Source of the DNA: Marivita sp041725935 | GTDB taxonomy: Bacteria; Pseudomonadota; Alphaproteobacteria; Rhodobacterales; Rhodobacteraceae | Assembly (NCBI GenBank): GCA_041725935.1 | Contig: JBGRQD010000010.1 | Coordinates: forward strand, 62,001 to 126,000 | Length of the DNA: 64,000 nt | Reading direction: 5' to 3' | Shown: positions 1 to 8,650 of the stretch, one piece after another | Layout: each line of letters opens with the position of its first letter | Numbering within the stretch: the first letter of the stretch is position 1 | Notes under the pieces: generated by a model | What the model saw: only the letters and a program-made list of their open reading frames with translations | Told to the model about the DNA's origin: nothing | Database searches by the model: none | Position numbers and translations under genes: made by a program

Positions 1-252
1 CAGGCGATCTGCGAAGCGGTGATGACCGCGCTCGAAGCGACCCCGCCCGACCTTGCCGCCGACATCGTTGACCGGGGCGTCATGCTCACCGGTGGGGGTG
101 CGCTTCTGGCAGACCTCGATCTCGCCCTGCGCGAACAGACAGGGCTTGCCGTGTCGATTGCGGATGAAAGCCTGAACTGCGTCGCGCTCGGGACCGGAAA
201 GGCACTGGAATACGAAAAGCAACTGCGCCACGCGATCGATTACGACAGCTGA
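1..252 (+). CDS. mreB: Rod shape-determining protein MreB, C-terminal end (partial)
   Basis: The window opens inside this gene in frame 1; only the last 83 residues are present. MreB is the bacterial actin that forms membrane-bound filaments and positions the elongasome. The visible piece carries the actin-fold phosphate-2 signature (DRGVMLTGGGALLADLD) and the typical MreB tail CVALGTGKALEY. mreC, mreD, mrdA and rodA follow in the classical order, which makes the assignment secure even from a fragment. The 82 bp to mreC contain no obvious terminator. Confidence 0.95.
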   Translation, partial: QAICEAVMTALEATPPDLAADIVDRGVMLTGGGALLADLDLALREQTGLAVSIADESLNCVALGTGKALEYEKQLRHAIDYDS

Positions 253-334
253 TCCGACCACCCATGTGCCCAAGTTTATGGTAAGAGTACGCGCAACCTG
301 ATCCGCAAACCGGTTCGCTCTTTTCGGGAGGCGC

Positions 335-1255
335 TTGGAAAGGGAAGTTTTGGCAAAGAACGGCACCAACAGCGAAGACTACACAACGCCGCTGCGGCGC
401 TTGCTGCTGGCGGTGGTGATCCTGTGCCTTCTGGGTCTCTTCTTTGTCTGGCGGATCGACAGTCCGAGGGTCGAACGGTTCCGCGCAGCGGTCATCGACA
501 CGGTGATGCCAAGCTTTGACTGGGCGATGGCCCCGGTCACTGCCACAGTGAACATCGCCCGCGATTTCCGCAGCTATCAGCGCATCTACGAACAGAATCA
601 GGAACTCCGCCGCGAGCTGCGCCAGATGACCGCCTGGAAAGAGGCGGCGCTGCAGCTCGAACAGGAAAACGCCAAGCTGCGCGACCTCAACAATGTGCGA
701 CTCGATCCCCGCCTGACCTACATCACCGGCGTTGTGCTGGCTGATTCAGGCTCACCCTTCCGCCAGTCCGTTCTGATCAATGTCGGCTCGCGCGACGGGA
801 TTGTCGACGGATGGGCGACAATGGATGGTACCGGTCTTGTCGGACGGATCTCCGGCGTTGGGCCGAACACCAGCCGCGTGATCATGCTCACTGACGCGAC
901 CAGCCGCATCCCGGCGACGATTCAGCCCTCGGGCCAGCGCGCCCTGATCGTCGGTGACAACACCTCCGCGCCTCCGATCGACTTTCTGGAAAACCCCGAT
1001 CAGGTGCGGCCCGGAGACCGCATCGTCACCTCGGGGGATGGGGACGTGTTCCCACCCGGTCTGCTGATCGGGCAGGTGGCACAGGACCCGGGCGGGCGTT
1101 TGCGCACCCGCCTTGCCGCCGATTATGAACGGCTCGAATTCCTGCGCGTCCTGCGCGACCACGGCGCGCGGAGGGTGTCGAACCCCTCGGCGCTGATCCT
1201 GCCCGAAACGCCCCCGGGGGCCACCGATGCCGCCGCAGTGGAGCCGGGCCAATGA
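335..1255 (+). CDS. mreC: Rod shape-determining protein MreC
   Basis: Periplasmic scaffold of the elongasome, linking MreB/MreD to PBP2. About 300 residues: a short cytoplasmic tail, one membrane segment near residues 22-40 (LLLAVVILCLLGLFFVW), a coiled coil near 80-115 (repeated QELRRELRQ-type heptads), then the beta-rich MreC domain (GVVLADSGSPFRQSVLINVGSRDGI). No ATG fits. TTG at 335 (GGGAGG just upstream) and TTG at 350 (AAGGGAAG just upstream) are both possible; family alignments usually begin at the later one (AKNGT). The stop overlaps the mreD start (ATGA). Confidence 0.95.
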   Translation: MEREVLAKNGTNSEDYTTPLRRLLLAVVILCLLGLFFVWRIDSPRVERFRAAVIDTVMPSFDWAMAPVTATVNIARDFRSYQRIYEQNQELRRELRQMTAWKEAALQLEQENAKLRDLNNVRLDPRLTYITGVVLADSGSPFRQSVLINVGSRDGIVDGWATMDGTGLVGRISGVGPNTSRVIMLTDATSRIPATIQPSGQRALIVGDNTSAPPIDFLENPDQVRPGDRIVTSGDGDVFPPGLLIGQVAQDPGGRLRTRLAADYERLEFLRVLRDHGARRVSNPSALILPETPPGATDAAAVEPGQ

Positions 1256-1791
1256 TGGACACCGGCCTCTTCCAGCTTTGGGGGATGCGGCTGCTGTTTT
1301 TTCTGCTGGCACTGCTGATTCTGTTCTTCCACCTGCTGCCGCTCAATCCGGCCCCCAGCAATTGGGCTGGCCCCGATATTCTGGTGGCGCTGGTCCTTGC
1401 CTGGGCCGTGCGCCGCCCGGAATACGTGCCGGTCCTGCTGGTCGCGGGTGTCATGCTGCTGGCGGACATGATGCTGCAACGCCCGCCCGGTCTTTGGTCG
1501 GTTCTCGTGGTCTGTGCCGTCGAATGGCTCAAATCCCGCGAAAGGCGGCAGCGTGAGACGACATTTGTTCTTGAATGGCTCACCTTCGCAGGTACCCTGA
1601 TCGTGATTACGATCCTCTATCGCGCGGTGATGATGATCCTTATCCTTGCACCCGGCACGCTCATGCTGAGCCTTGTCCAGGTGCTGATGACGATCGGTCT
1701 CTACCCGGTGGTTGTGGGCGTGTCGTATTTTCTGTTCGGAGTGCGCAGATCTGCACCCGGAGACATGGATCGGTTGGGGCGAACCCTATGA
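1252..1791 (+). CDS. mreD: Rod shape-determining protein MreD
   Basis: Small polytopic membrane component of the elongasome, 179 residues with about five hydrophobic segments (for example LLFFLLALLILFFHLLPL near 14-31 and TLIVITILYRAVMMILILAP). Sequence is weakly conserved in the family, so the call rests mainly on size, hydrophobicity and position between mreC and mrdA. Start and stop overlap both neighbours by 4 nt, indicating translational coupling. ATG codons at 1252 and 1255 are both possible starts. Confidence 0.92.
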   Translation: MMDTGLFQLWGMRLLFFLLALLILFFHLLPLNPAPSNWAGPDILVALVLAWAVRRPEYVPVLLVAGVMLLADMMLQRPPGLWSVLVVCAVEWLKSRERRQRETTFVLEWLTFAGTLIVITILYRAVMMILILAPGTLMLSLVQVLMTIGLYPVVVGVSYFLFGVRRSAPGDMDRLGRTL

Positions 1792-3731
1792 GACGAGCGC
1801 CAAAGGATACCGCGGAAAGCTTCCGCAAGATATCGCGACGCGGGGTGTTTCTTGGCGGCGTGCAGCTTGCGTTTGCCGGCGCGCTGGGATTGCGGATGCA
1901 ACATCTGCAGGTCGATCAGGCCGATGAATTCCGCCTGCTGGCCGAAGAGAACCGCATCAACATCCGCCTGATTCCGCCGACGCGGGGCCAGATCTTTGAC
2001 CGCAACGGAGTCATCATTGCCGGCAACGAACCATCCTACCGCATCACCATGGTCAAGGAAGACGCGGGCGATGTCGATGACGTGATCGCGCGCCTGTCCT
2101 CGCTGGTCGAACTGGACGAGGACGAGTTGAACCGCGCCCTGACGGAAATGCAGCGCAGCGCGCCATTTCTGCCCGTCACCGTGGCCGAACGCGTGAGCTG
2201 GGACGACATCAGCCGCGTGGCCGTGAACGCCCCTGCCCTGCCCGGTGTCACCCCCGAGGTTGGGCTGTCACGCATCTACCCGCGCCGGGGCGATTTCGCG
2301 CATGTGGTGGGCTATGTCGGCCCTGTCAGCGAACGCGATCTGGCCCGCTATGAAACCCCCGATCCGGTGCTGCGCATCCCCCGGTTCCAGATCGGCAAGG
2401 TCGGCATCGAAGCCCGGCACGAAGAGGCCTTGCGCGGTCGCGCCGGGGCAAAACGCGTCGAGGTAAACGCCGTCGGCCGCGTGATGCGCGAACTGGACCG
2501 CCGCGAAGGCACGCCAGGTGCCGACATGCAGCTGACCGTGGACAGCAGGTTGCAAAGCTACATCCAGGCCCGGCTTGGCGAAGAAAGCGCGTCGGTTGTG
2601 GTGATGGACGTGAACAATGGCGATCTTCTGGGCATCGTGTCGTCGCCATCTTACGATCCCAACAAGTTCGTGCGCGGCATCTCGGTCGCCGATTTCGGCG
2701 AATTGCGCGACAATGACCACCGCCCGCTGGCGTCGAAAACCGTGCAGGATGCCTATCCGCCGGGATCGACCTTCAAGATGGTCACGGTGCTTGCGGCACT
2801 CGATGCAGGTGTCGTGGCGCCCGAGGAAACCGTGTGGTGCCCCGGCCACATGGAAGTCGCGGGCCGCCGGTTCCATTGCTGGAAACGCGCAGGCCACGGC
2901 CACATGAATCTCGAACAGGCGCTGCGCGAAAGCTGCGATGTCTATTACTACGACCTTGCGCTCAAGGTCGGGATCGAACGGATTGCCGAAACCGCGCGGC
3001 GGCTCGGATTTGGCGAGGCATTCAGTATTGGCATGTCCGCCGTCACCGAAGGTTTGGTTCCCAACAAGGACTGGAAAAGACGCGAACGCGGGGCTGGCTG
3101 GGTCATCGGCGATACGGTGAACGCGTCGATCGGTCAGGGCTTCGTGCTCAGTTCGCCATTGCAGCTTGCCGTGATGACAGCGCGTCTGGCGACCGGCAAG
3201 AATGTCACACCGCGCCTCGTTCGACGGATCAGCGGCGCGGAGACCGAACTCGCGGGCAACGAGGATCTGGGCTTCAACGAAAACCACCTGCGCCAAATCC
3301 GGCGCGCCATGTACGCCGCCACCAACGACCGGCGCGGCACAGCCTACGGGTCTCGCATCATCGACGAAACCGTTCGCATGGCAGGCAAGACGGGCACCAG
3401 CCAGGTCCGAAACATCACCGCCGCCGAACGGGCGCGCGGCGTGACCAGGAACGAAGACCTGCCGTGGAACCGGCGTGACCACGCGCTCTTCGTGAACTAC
3501 GCGCCCTCTGAGGCCCCAAAAATCGCCGTGTCCGTGATCGTCGAACACGGCGGAGGTGGGTCTGCCGCAGCTGCTCCGATTGCCCGCGATGTGACCCTGC
3601 AGGCGCTTTACGGCGAAGACCCGCCGCTTGACGTCTACCCCGCCAAGGACCGCGAACGCATCCGGTCGCAGCAGGAGCGCCTCCAACAGGTGTTGCGCGA
3701 CAGCGATCCGGACGGCCGGAGCCGCGCATGA
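1788..3731 (+). CDS. mrdA: Penicillin-binding protein 2 (peptidoglycan DD-transpeptidase MrdA)
   Basis: Elongasome transpeptidase that cross-links lateral-wall peptidoglycan in the periplasm. The frame is open further upstream, but the ATG at 1788 overlaps the mreD stop and gives a normal 647-residue protein. It has an N-terminal membrane anchor (GVFLGGVQLAFAGALGL), a pedestal/dimerisation domain, and transpeptidase motifs S327-T-F-K330, S382-C-D384 and K534-T-G-T. Unlike PBP3 it is paired with rodA, which follows with a 4-nt overlap. Confidence 0.97.
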   Translation: MRRAPKDTAESFRKISRRGVFLGGVQLAFAGALGLRMQHLQVDQADEFRLLAEENRINIRLIPPTRGQIFDRNGVIIAGNEPSYRITMVKEDAGDVDDVIARLSSLVELDEDELNRALTEMQRSAPFLPVTVAERVSWDDISRVAVNAPALPGVTPEVGLSRIYPRRGDFAHVVGYVGPVSERDLARYETPDPVLRIPRFQIGKVGIEARHEEALRGRAGAKRVEVNAVGRVMRELDRREGTPGADMQLTVDSRLQSYIQARLGEESASVVVMDVNNGDLLGIVSSPSYDPNKFVRGISVADFGELRDNDHRPLASKTVQDAYPPGSTFKMVTVLAALDAGVVAPEETVWCPGHMEVAGRRFHCWKRAGHGHMNLEQALRESCDVYYYDLALKVGIERIAETARRLGFGEAFSIGMSAVTEGLVPNKDWKRRERGAGWVIGDTVNASIGQGFVLSSPLQLAVMTARLATGKNVTPRLVRRISGAETELAGNEDLGFNENHLRQIRRAMYAATNDRRGTAYGSRIIDETVRMAGKTGTSQVRNITAAERARGVTRNEDLPWNRRDHALFVNYAPSEAPKIAVSVIVEHGGGGSAAAAPIARDVTLQALYGEDPPLDVYPAKDRERIRSQQERLQQVLRDSDPDGRSRA

Positions 3732-4867
3732 GTTATCTTGAGTATACGGTCAAGACGGTCCCCACGGGCTGGCGCAAGATGCTCTTCATCAACTGGCCGC
3801 TGGTCCTGCTGCTGACAGCCGTCGCGGCGATCGGGCTTCTGATGCTCTATTCCGTGGCCGGCGGATCAATGCGCCCCTGGGCCGATCCCCAGATGAAGCG
3901 CTTTGCCCTTGGGCTGACCATCATGTTCATCGTGGCCATGGTCCCGATCTGGTTCTGGCGGAACATGTCGGTGATGGCCTACCTCGTTGCGCTCGCGCTT
4001 CTGGTGGCGGTCGAATTCTTCGGCACGGTCGGCATGGGTGCACAGCGCTGGATCAACCTCGGCTTCATGCGCCTTCAGCCTTCCGAGTTGATGAAGATCT
4101 CCATGGTGATGGTGCTGGCCGCGTATTACGACTGGCTGCCGATCCGGAAAACCTCGCATCCGGTCTGGGTGCTGGTGCCGGTCTTCCTCATTCTGCTGCC
4201 CACCTTCCTCGTGCTGACCCAACCCGACCTTGGCACGGCCCTTTTGCTTGTGGCGGGCGGTGGGTTGATGATGTTCCTCGCAGGTGTGCACTGGGCCTAT
4301 TTTGCAACAGTGATCACGGCGGGGGCTGCGGGCGTCTACGCTGTATTCCTCAGCCGCGGCACATCGTGGCAATTGCTCAAGGATTACCAGTTCCGACGCA
4401 TCGACACGTTCCTAGATCCGTCCTCGGATCCGCTGGGGGCAGGCTACCACATCACGCAGGCCAAGATCGCAATGGGATCGGGCGGCTGGACCGGGCGTGG
4501 CTTCATGCAGGGCACGCAGTCCCGGCTGAACTTCCTGCCCGAGAAACACACCGACTTCATCTTCAACACCCTGGCCGAGGAATTCGGCTTTATCGGCGGC
4601 ATTTCCCTGCTGATCCTCTATGTTCTGATCCTCTTCTTCTGCGTGGTGTCGGCACTTCAGAACCGGGACCGCTTTTCCTCGCTCCTGATCCTCGGCATCG
4701 GAGTCACCTTCTTCCTCTATTTCGCGGTCAATATGTCGATGGTGATGGGCCTTGCCCCGGTTGTGGGTGTCCCGCTGCCACTGGTCAGTTATGGCGGATC
4801 GGCCATGTTGGTCTTGATGATCGCGTTCGGCTTGGTACAGAGCGCACATATCCACAGACCGAGGTAA
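3728..4867 (+). CDS. mrdB: SEDS peptidoglycan glycosyltransferase RodA
   Basis: Lipid-II polymerase of the elongasome and partner of PBP2. 379 residues, about ten transmembrane segments. SEDS signatures are visible: RLQPSELMKI, the extracellular loop EKHTDFIFNTLAEEFGFIGG, and the C-terminal PLPLVSYGGSAM. The start overlaps the mrdA stop (ATGA), and it is the last gene of the mre operon proper. The next gene begins 3 nt later and may be co-transcribed. Confidence 0.97.
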   Translation: MSYLEYTVKTVPTGWRKMLFINWPLVLLLTAVAAIGLLMLYSVAGGSMRPWADPQMKRFALGLTIMFIVAMVPIWFWRNMSVMAYLVALALLVAVEFFGTVGMGAQRWINLGFMRLQPSELMKISMVMVLAAYYDWLPIRKTSHPVWVLVPVFLILLPTFLVLTQPDLGTALLLVAGGGLMMFLAGVHWAYFATVITAGAAGVYAVFLSRGTSWQLLKDYQFRRIDTFLDPSSDPLGAGYHITQAKIAMGSGGWTGRGFMQGTQSRLNFLPEKHTDFIFNTLAEEFGFIGGISLLILYVLILFFCVVSALQNRDRFSSLLILGIGVTFFLYFAVNMSMVMGLAPVVGVPLPLVSYGGSAMLVLMIAFGLVQSAHIHRPR

Positions 4868-4870
4868 GCC

Positions 4871-5806
4871 ATGCCGATCAACGTCCTGTTCGCCGCCCAT
4901 GAAAAACGCTGGGCGCAATACGAAGACCCGTTGCGTACAGCGCTGGACGAGATCGGCGTGGAATACACGCTGGGCACCGACATGCCTCCTGCCGAGGTGG
5001 ACTACATCGTCTACGCGCCGAACTCACCTGTGCAAGATTTCACGCCCTACACACGGCTCAAGGCAGTTCTGAACCTTTGGGCCGGGGTCGAGGATGCGGT
5101 CGGCAACCCGACCCTCAACGTGCCCTATGCCCGCATGGTCGATGACGAAGGGCTGACGCAGGGCATGGTGGAATGGGTCACGGGCCACACCCTGCGCCAC
5201 CATTTGGGCATGGACGCCCATATCGTGAACCCCGATCACGTATGGGCGCCGGATGCGCCACCCGTGGCAAGCGACCGCCCTGTCGGCATCCTTGGTCTGG
5301 GCGAATTGGGCAGCGCATGCGGTCAGGCGCTTGCACGGCTTGGCTTTCCGGTCAGCGGTTGGGCACGCACGCCGAAAAAGATCGACGGCATCACCTGCCA
5401 CACCGGCACGGACGGGTTGCACACTCTGCTCCGCCAATCGCACATCCTGATCCTGTTGCTGCCCAGCACACCGGCCACGGAAAACACGCTCAACGCCGAA
5501 ACGCTGGCGATGTTACCCAAGGGCGCGTTCATCATCAATCCCGGTCGTGGGCCGCTCATCGATGACGACGCGCTGCTGGCCGCACTCGACAACGGCCAGA
5601 TCGGTCATGCCACGCTGGATGTGTTCCGCGTCGAACCATTGCCGCAGGACCACCCGTTCTGGGCGCATCGGAAAGTGACCGTAACGCCCCACATCGCGTC
5701 CGAGACCCGTGCCCCCAGCGCTTCGCGCGCCATTGCCGAGAATATCCGGCGCGGCGAAGCAGGTGAGCCGTTCTTGTACCTTGTGGACCGGGACGCCGGG
5801 TACTAA
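4871..5806 (+). CDS. Glyoxylate/hydroxypyruvate reductase A-type 2-hydroxyacid dehydrogenase
   Basis: NAD(P)H-dependent D-2-hydroxyacid dehydrogenase resembling GhrA, which reduces glyoxylate and hydroxypyruvate. 311 residues. Nucleotide-binding motif GILGLGELGSACGQALA lies near 140-156; the catalytic Arg is in INPGRGPL, the Glu in FRVEPLP and the His in VTPHIAS. It begins 3 nt after rodA with GAGGTAAG as ribosome binding site, so it may be transcribed with the shape operon although its role is metabolic. The exact substrate cannot be read from sequence; glyoxylate would fit the ethylmalonyl-CoA genes in the window. Confidence 0.82.
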   Translation: MPINVLFAAHEKRWAQYEDPLRTALDEIGVEYTLGTDMPPAEVDYIVYAPNSPVQDFTPYTRLKAVLNLWAGVEDAVGNPTLNVPYARMVDDEGLTQGMVEWVTGHTLRHHLGMDAHIVNPDHVWAPDAPPVASDRPVGILGLGELGSACGQALARLGFPVSGWARTPKKIDGITCHTGTDGLHTLLRQSHILILLLPSTPATENTLNAETLAMLPKGAFIINPGRGPLIDDDALLAALDNGQIGHATLDVFRVEPLPQDHPFWAHRKVTVTPHIASETRAPSASRAIAENIRRGEAGEPFLYLVDRDAGY

Positions 5807-5829
5807 GCCCGCACCAAAAGGAGCCCACC

Positions 5830-6507
5830 ATGACATTTGACCGTTCGGTAAAAATCGCCCCCTCCATCCTGGCCTCCGATTTCGCCAATTTCGGAGCCGA
5901 GATCGAGGCGGTCGAAGCACAAGGTGCCGACTGGATCCACGTCGATGTCATGGACGGCCATTTCGTGCCCAACATAACCTTCGGCCCCGCCACCTGCGCC
6001 GCGATCCGGCCGCACATCAAGACCGTGATGGACGTGCACCTGATGATTGCGCCGGTCGATCCCTATATCGACGCCTTTGCCAATGCCGGTGCCGACGTGA
6101 TCACCGCCCATATCGAGGCAGGCCCTCACATCCACCGCACGCTTCAGGCGATCCGCGCCACTGGTGCCAAGGCAGGTCTGGCGCTCAATCCCGGCACCCC
6201 TGCCGAGGCAGCAGCGCCCCTGCTCGACATGGTGGACCTGATCTGCGTGATGACCGTGAACCCCGGCTTCGGCGGACAGAAATTCATTCATTCCTGCGTG
6301 CAGAAAGTCACCGAACTGCGCGAGATGATCGGTGACCGCGAGGTGCATATCGAGATCGATGGCGGCGTCGATCCAACGACAGCACCGCTGGTCGTGGCCG
6401 CAGGGGCAGATGTGCTGGTTGCAGGCTCTGCCGTGTTCAAGGGCGGATCGGTCCAGAACCCTGCCCTCTACGGCGAAAACATCCGCGCTATCCGGGCTGT
6501 GGTTTAG
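5830..6507 (+). CDS. rpe: Ribulose-phosphate 3-epimerase
   Basis: Interconverts ribulose-5-phosphate and xylulose-5-phosphate (pentose phosphate pathway). 225 residues, TIM barrel. Signatures: SILASDFANFG, HVDVMDGHFVPNITFG with the metal ligands, MTVNPGFGGQKFI and IDGGVDP for phosphate binding. A strong AAGGAG lies 8 nt before the ATG. The stop codon overlaps that of the convergent MaoC gene by 4 nt (TTAG). Confidence 0.96.
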   Translation: MTFDRSVKIAPSILASDFANFGAEIEAVEAQGADWIHVDVMDGHFVPNITFGPATCAAIRPHIKTVMDVHLMIAPVDPYIDAFANAGADVITAHIEAGPHIHRTLQAIRATGAKAGLALNPGTPAEAAAPLLDMVDLICVMTVNPGFGGQKFIHSCVQKVTELREMIGDREVHIEIDGGVDPTTAPLVVAAGADVLVAGSAVFKGGSVQNPALYGENIRAIRAVV

Positions 6508-6938
6508 GCTGCAATCTCGAACACGTTGATCCATTGCGCCACAAGCGCGGGCCGGTCGGTCCCGTCGATCTGCACTGCGACATCCCAGCGGACATCGTAG
6601 CGATCGGGCTTTTCGATGACCTCGGCAACGCTGAACCGCCCCCGTATCCGCTGCCCCGCCCGCACTGGGCTGACAAAGCGGATGCGGTCAAAGCCATAGT
6701 TCAACCCCTGCACCATACCCGGTATCTCGGGCTGCACGTCATAGGACATGGCCGACAGCATCGACAGGGTCAGGAACCCGTGCGCCATGGTCCCGCCCTG
6801 CGCTTCCATCCGCTCGGTATCGAGATGGATGAACTGCCAATCCTCGGTCACATCCGCAAATGCGGTGATCCGCTCCTGAAAGATCTCGTACCACCGCGAC
6901 AGGCTGGGCGGCATATCCCGCAAGATGTCAGCGGACAT
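6504..6938 (-). CDS. MaoC-family (R)-enoyl-CoA hydratase-like protein
   Basis: Single hot-dog-fold MaoC domain, 144 residues from the ATG at 6938, which leads MSADILRDMPPS. The hydratase motif FADVTEDWQFIHLDTE is followed by GGTMAHGFLTLSML, containing the catalytic Asp and His expected in R-specific enoyl-CoA hydratases. It starts 11 nt inside the end of the acyl-CoA ligase gene, so the two are probably translated together and act on the same CoA thioester. The physiological substrate is unknown; fatty-acid oxidation or PHA precursor supply are both possible. Confidence 0.8.
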   Translation of the reverse strand: MSADILRDMPPSLSRWYEIFQERITAFADVTEDWQFIHLDTERMEAQGGTMAHGFLTLSMLSAMSYDVQPEIPGMVQGLNYGFDRIRFVSPVRAGQRIRGRFSVAEVIEKPDRYDVRWDVAVQIDGTDRPALVAQWINVFEIAA

Positions 6939-8559
6939 CCGGCAACACGTAATCGGCAAACTGCTGGCGCAGCGTCAGCTTGGACACCTTGCCCGTTGCC
7001 GTCAGTGGCAAGGCCTCGACACACACCAGATCATCCGGCAATTGCCACTTGGCAAAATGCGGCTCCATCAGGGCGTGGATATCGGCCAGCTTCGGCGCGC
7101 AGCCCTCTTTCGGGACAACCACCAGCACCGGGCGTTCATCCCATTTCGGATGCGCAATCGCGATCACCGCGCAATTGGCCACCTCGGGATGCGCCATGGC
7201 GATATTCTCAAGGTCAATCGAACTGATCCATTCGCCCCCGGACTTGATCAGGTCTTTTGACCGGTCCTGAACGCGCAGGTATCCGTCCGGTGAGATGCTC
7301 GCCACATCGCCGGTGCCGAACCAGCCGTCGCCATCAATCGCCGCACGGGTCGCCTCATCATTCTTGAAATAGCCGGAAATCACCCCGTTTCCGCGCACGT
7401 AAAGTTCGCCCACCGCTGTGCCGTCATGCGGCAGGCGCTGACCGTCTTCACCAACGATCTTGAGGTCTACACCGAAGATGCGCCGCCCCTGCAGGGACTT
7501 GCGTGCCATGCGGTCGGCGAACGGTGCGTCGTTCATCGTGTTCGGCAATTGGCCTGTTGTGCCAACCGGGCTCATTTCGGTCATTCCCCAAGCGTGACAG
7601 ACGTCGATGCCCATGGTTTCGAAGGCTTCGATCATGCTGCGCGGCGCGGCAGAGCCGCCGATCACCACCTGATCCAACGAAGACGGCGGCTTGCCGCGCG
7701 CCTCGATCTCGGCCCGCAGACCCAGCCAGACAGTGGGCACACCCCAGCTCGCCGTGACCTTTTCGCTTTCCATCAGGTCGTACAGCGAAGGCCCGTCAAG
7801 CCTGCCGCCCGGCATGATCAGCGACGCCCCAACGATGGGCGCGGCATAGGGCATGCCCCAGGAATTGACATGGAACATCGGCACCACTGGCAAAAGCCGT
7901 GCGCCTTCGTGCAAGGAACGCGGCAGCGTCACCGCGATGAACAGCGCGTGCAGGACCGTGGAGCGATGCGAATAAAGCGAACCCTTGGGATTGCCCGTGG
8001 TCCCCGAGGTATAGCACAGCCCTGCCGCGGTCTCTTCGGGCAGATCGGGCCAGTCATAATCGGTCGGATGCGGCGCGATCAGGTCTTCGTAGCACTGCAC
8101 CTCGAGCGCGGTGTCGGGCATATGCGCGCCATCCGTCATCACCACGAGCTTTAGACCGGCAGGCAGATGATCCTTCAGCGCCTCGAGGATCGGCACGAAG
8201 GTCAGATCGACAAACAGCACGCGGTCTTCGGCATGGCCGATGATATAGAGCATCTGTTCGGCGGAAAGGCGCGGGTTGATCGTGTGGCACACGGCGCCCA
8301 TGCCGGAAATCGCGTAATACAGCTCGAAATGGCGATAGCCGTTCCATGCCAACGTCGCCACGCGATCGCCTTGGCCGACACCCATAGCGGCCAGACCATG
8401 CGCCAGTTGCGCGGTGCGTTGGAATGTCTTGGCATAGGACTGACGGTGCAGATCGCCTTCGGTGCGCACCGATACGATCTCTCCCGCACTGTGAATTTCG
8501 GCAGCGTAGCGCAGCAGTTCGATCACCGACAACGGCCGGTTCATCATCATTCCGTGCAT
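6928..8559 (-). CDS. AMP-forming acyl-CoA synthetase (DmdB/medium-chain type)
   Basis: Adenylates a carboxylic acid and transfers it to CoA. 543 residues from the ATG at 8559, chosen because GGGAGG lies just upstream and the residues after it (MNRPLSVIELLRYAAE) match the usual family start; the longer open frame runs into the divergent gene. Motifs: P-loop CYTSGTTGNPKGSLYSHR, GWGMTE-like AWGMTEMSPVG, GDVASISPDGYLRVQDRSKD and IKSGGEW. It resembles the methylthiopropionate/short-to-medium-chain acyl-CoA ligases of roseobacters, but specificity is inferred only. Operon with the MaoC gene. Confidence 0.85.
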   Translation of the reverse strand: MHGMMMNRPLSVIELLRYAAEIHSAGEIVSVRTEGDLHRQSYAKTFQRTAQLAHGLAAMGVGQGDRVATLAWNGYRHFELYYAISGMGAVCHTINPRLSAEQMLYIIGHAEDRVLFVDLTFVPILEALKDHLPAGLKLVVMTDGAHMPDTALEVQCYEDLIAPHPTDYDWPDLPEETAAGLCYTSGTTGNPKGSLYSHRSTVLHALFIAVTLPRSLHEGARLLPVVPMFHVNSWGMPYAAPIVGASLIMPGGRLDGPSLYDLMESEKVTASWGVPTVWLGLRAEIEARGKPPSSLDQVVIGGSAAPRSMIEAFETMGIDVCHAWGMTEMSPVGTTGQLPNTMNDAPFADRMARKSLQGRRIFGVDLKIVGEDGQRLPHDGTAVGELYVRGNGVISGYFKNDEATRAAIDGDGWFGTGDVASISPDGYLRVQDRSKDLIKSGGEWISSIDLENIAMAHPEVANCAVIAIAHPKWDERPVLVVVPKEGCAPKLADIHALMEPHFAKWQLPDDLVCVEALPLTATGKVSKLTLRQQFADYVLPDVR

Positions 8560-8650
8560 CAAGCCCTCCCTTGCCTTCTGCCTTTTGGTTCCAGATACAC
8601 TGGGCATCTGAAACACCCCACGCAAGCCCAAACCTTGAGGAAGAGATTTC

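Noticed and set aside
2268..3686. Long open frame antisense to mrdA
   Set aside because: It is a mirror of third-position GC bias; similar long antisense frames lie over sdhA, sucA, lpd, ecm, glgP and glgX, and none has family motifs or a ribosome site.
4310..4317. Single GTGATCAC in rodA, and others in luxR and MAPEG
   Set aside because: Single copies within coding DNA, without the paired 21-bp arrangement of the sdh and suc promoters.
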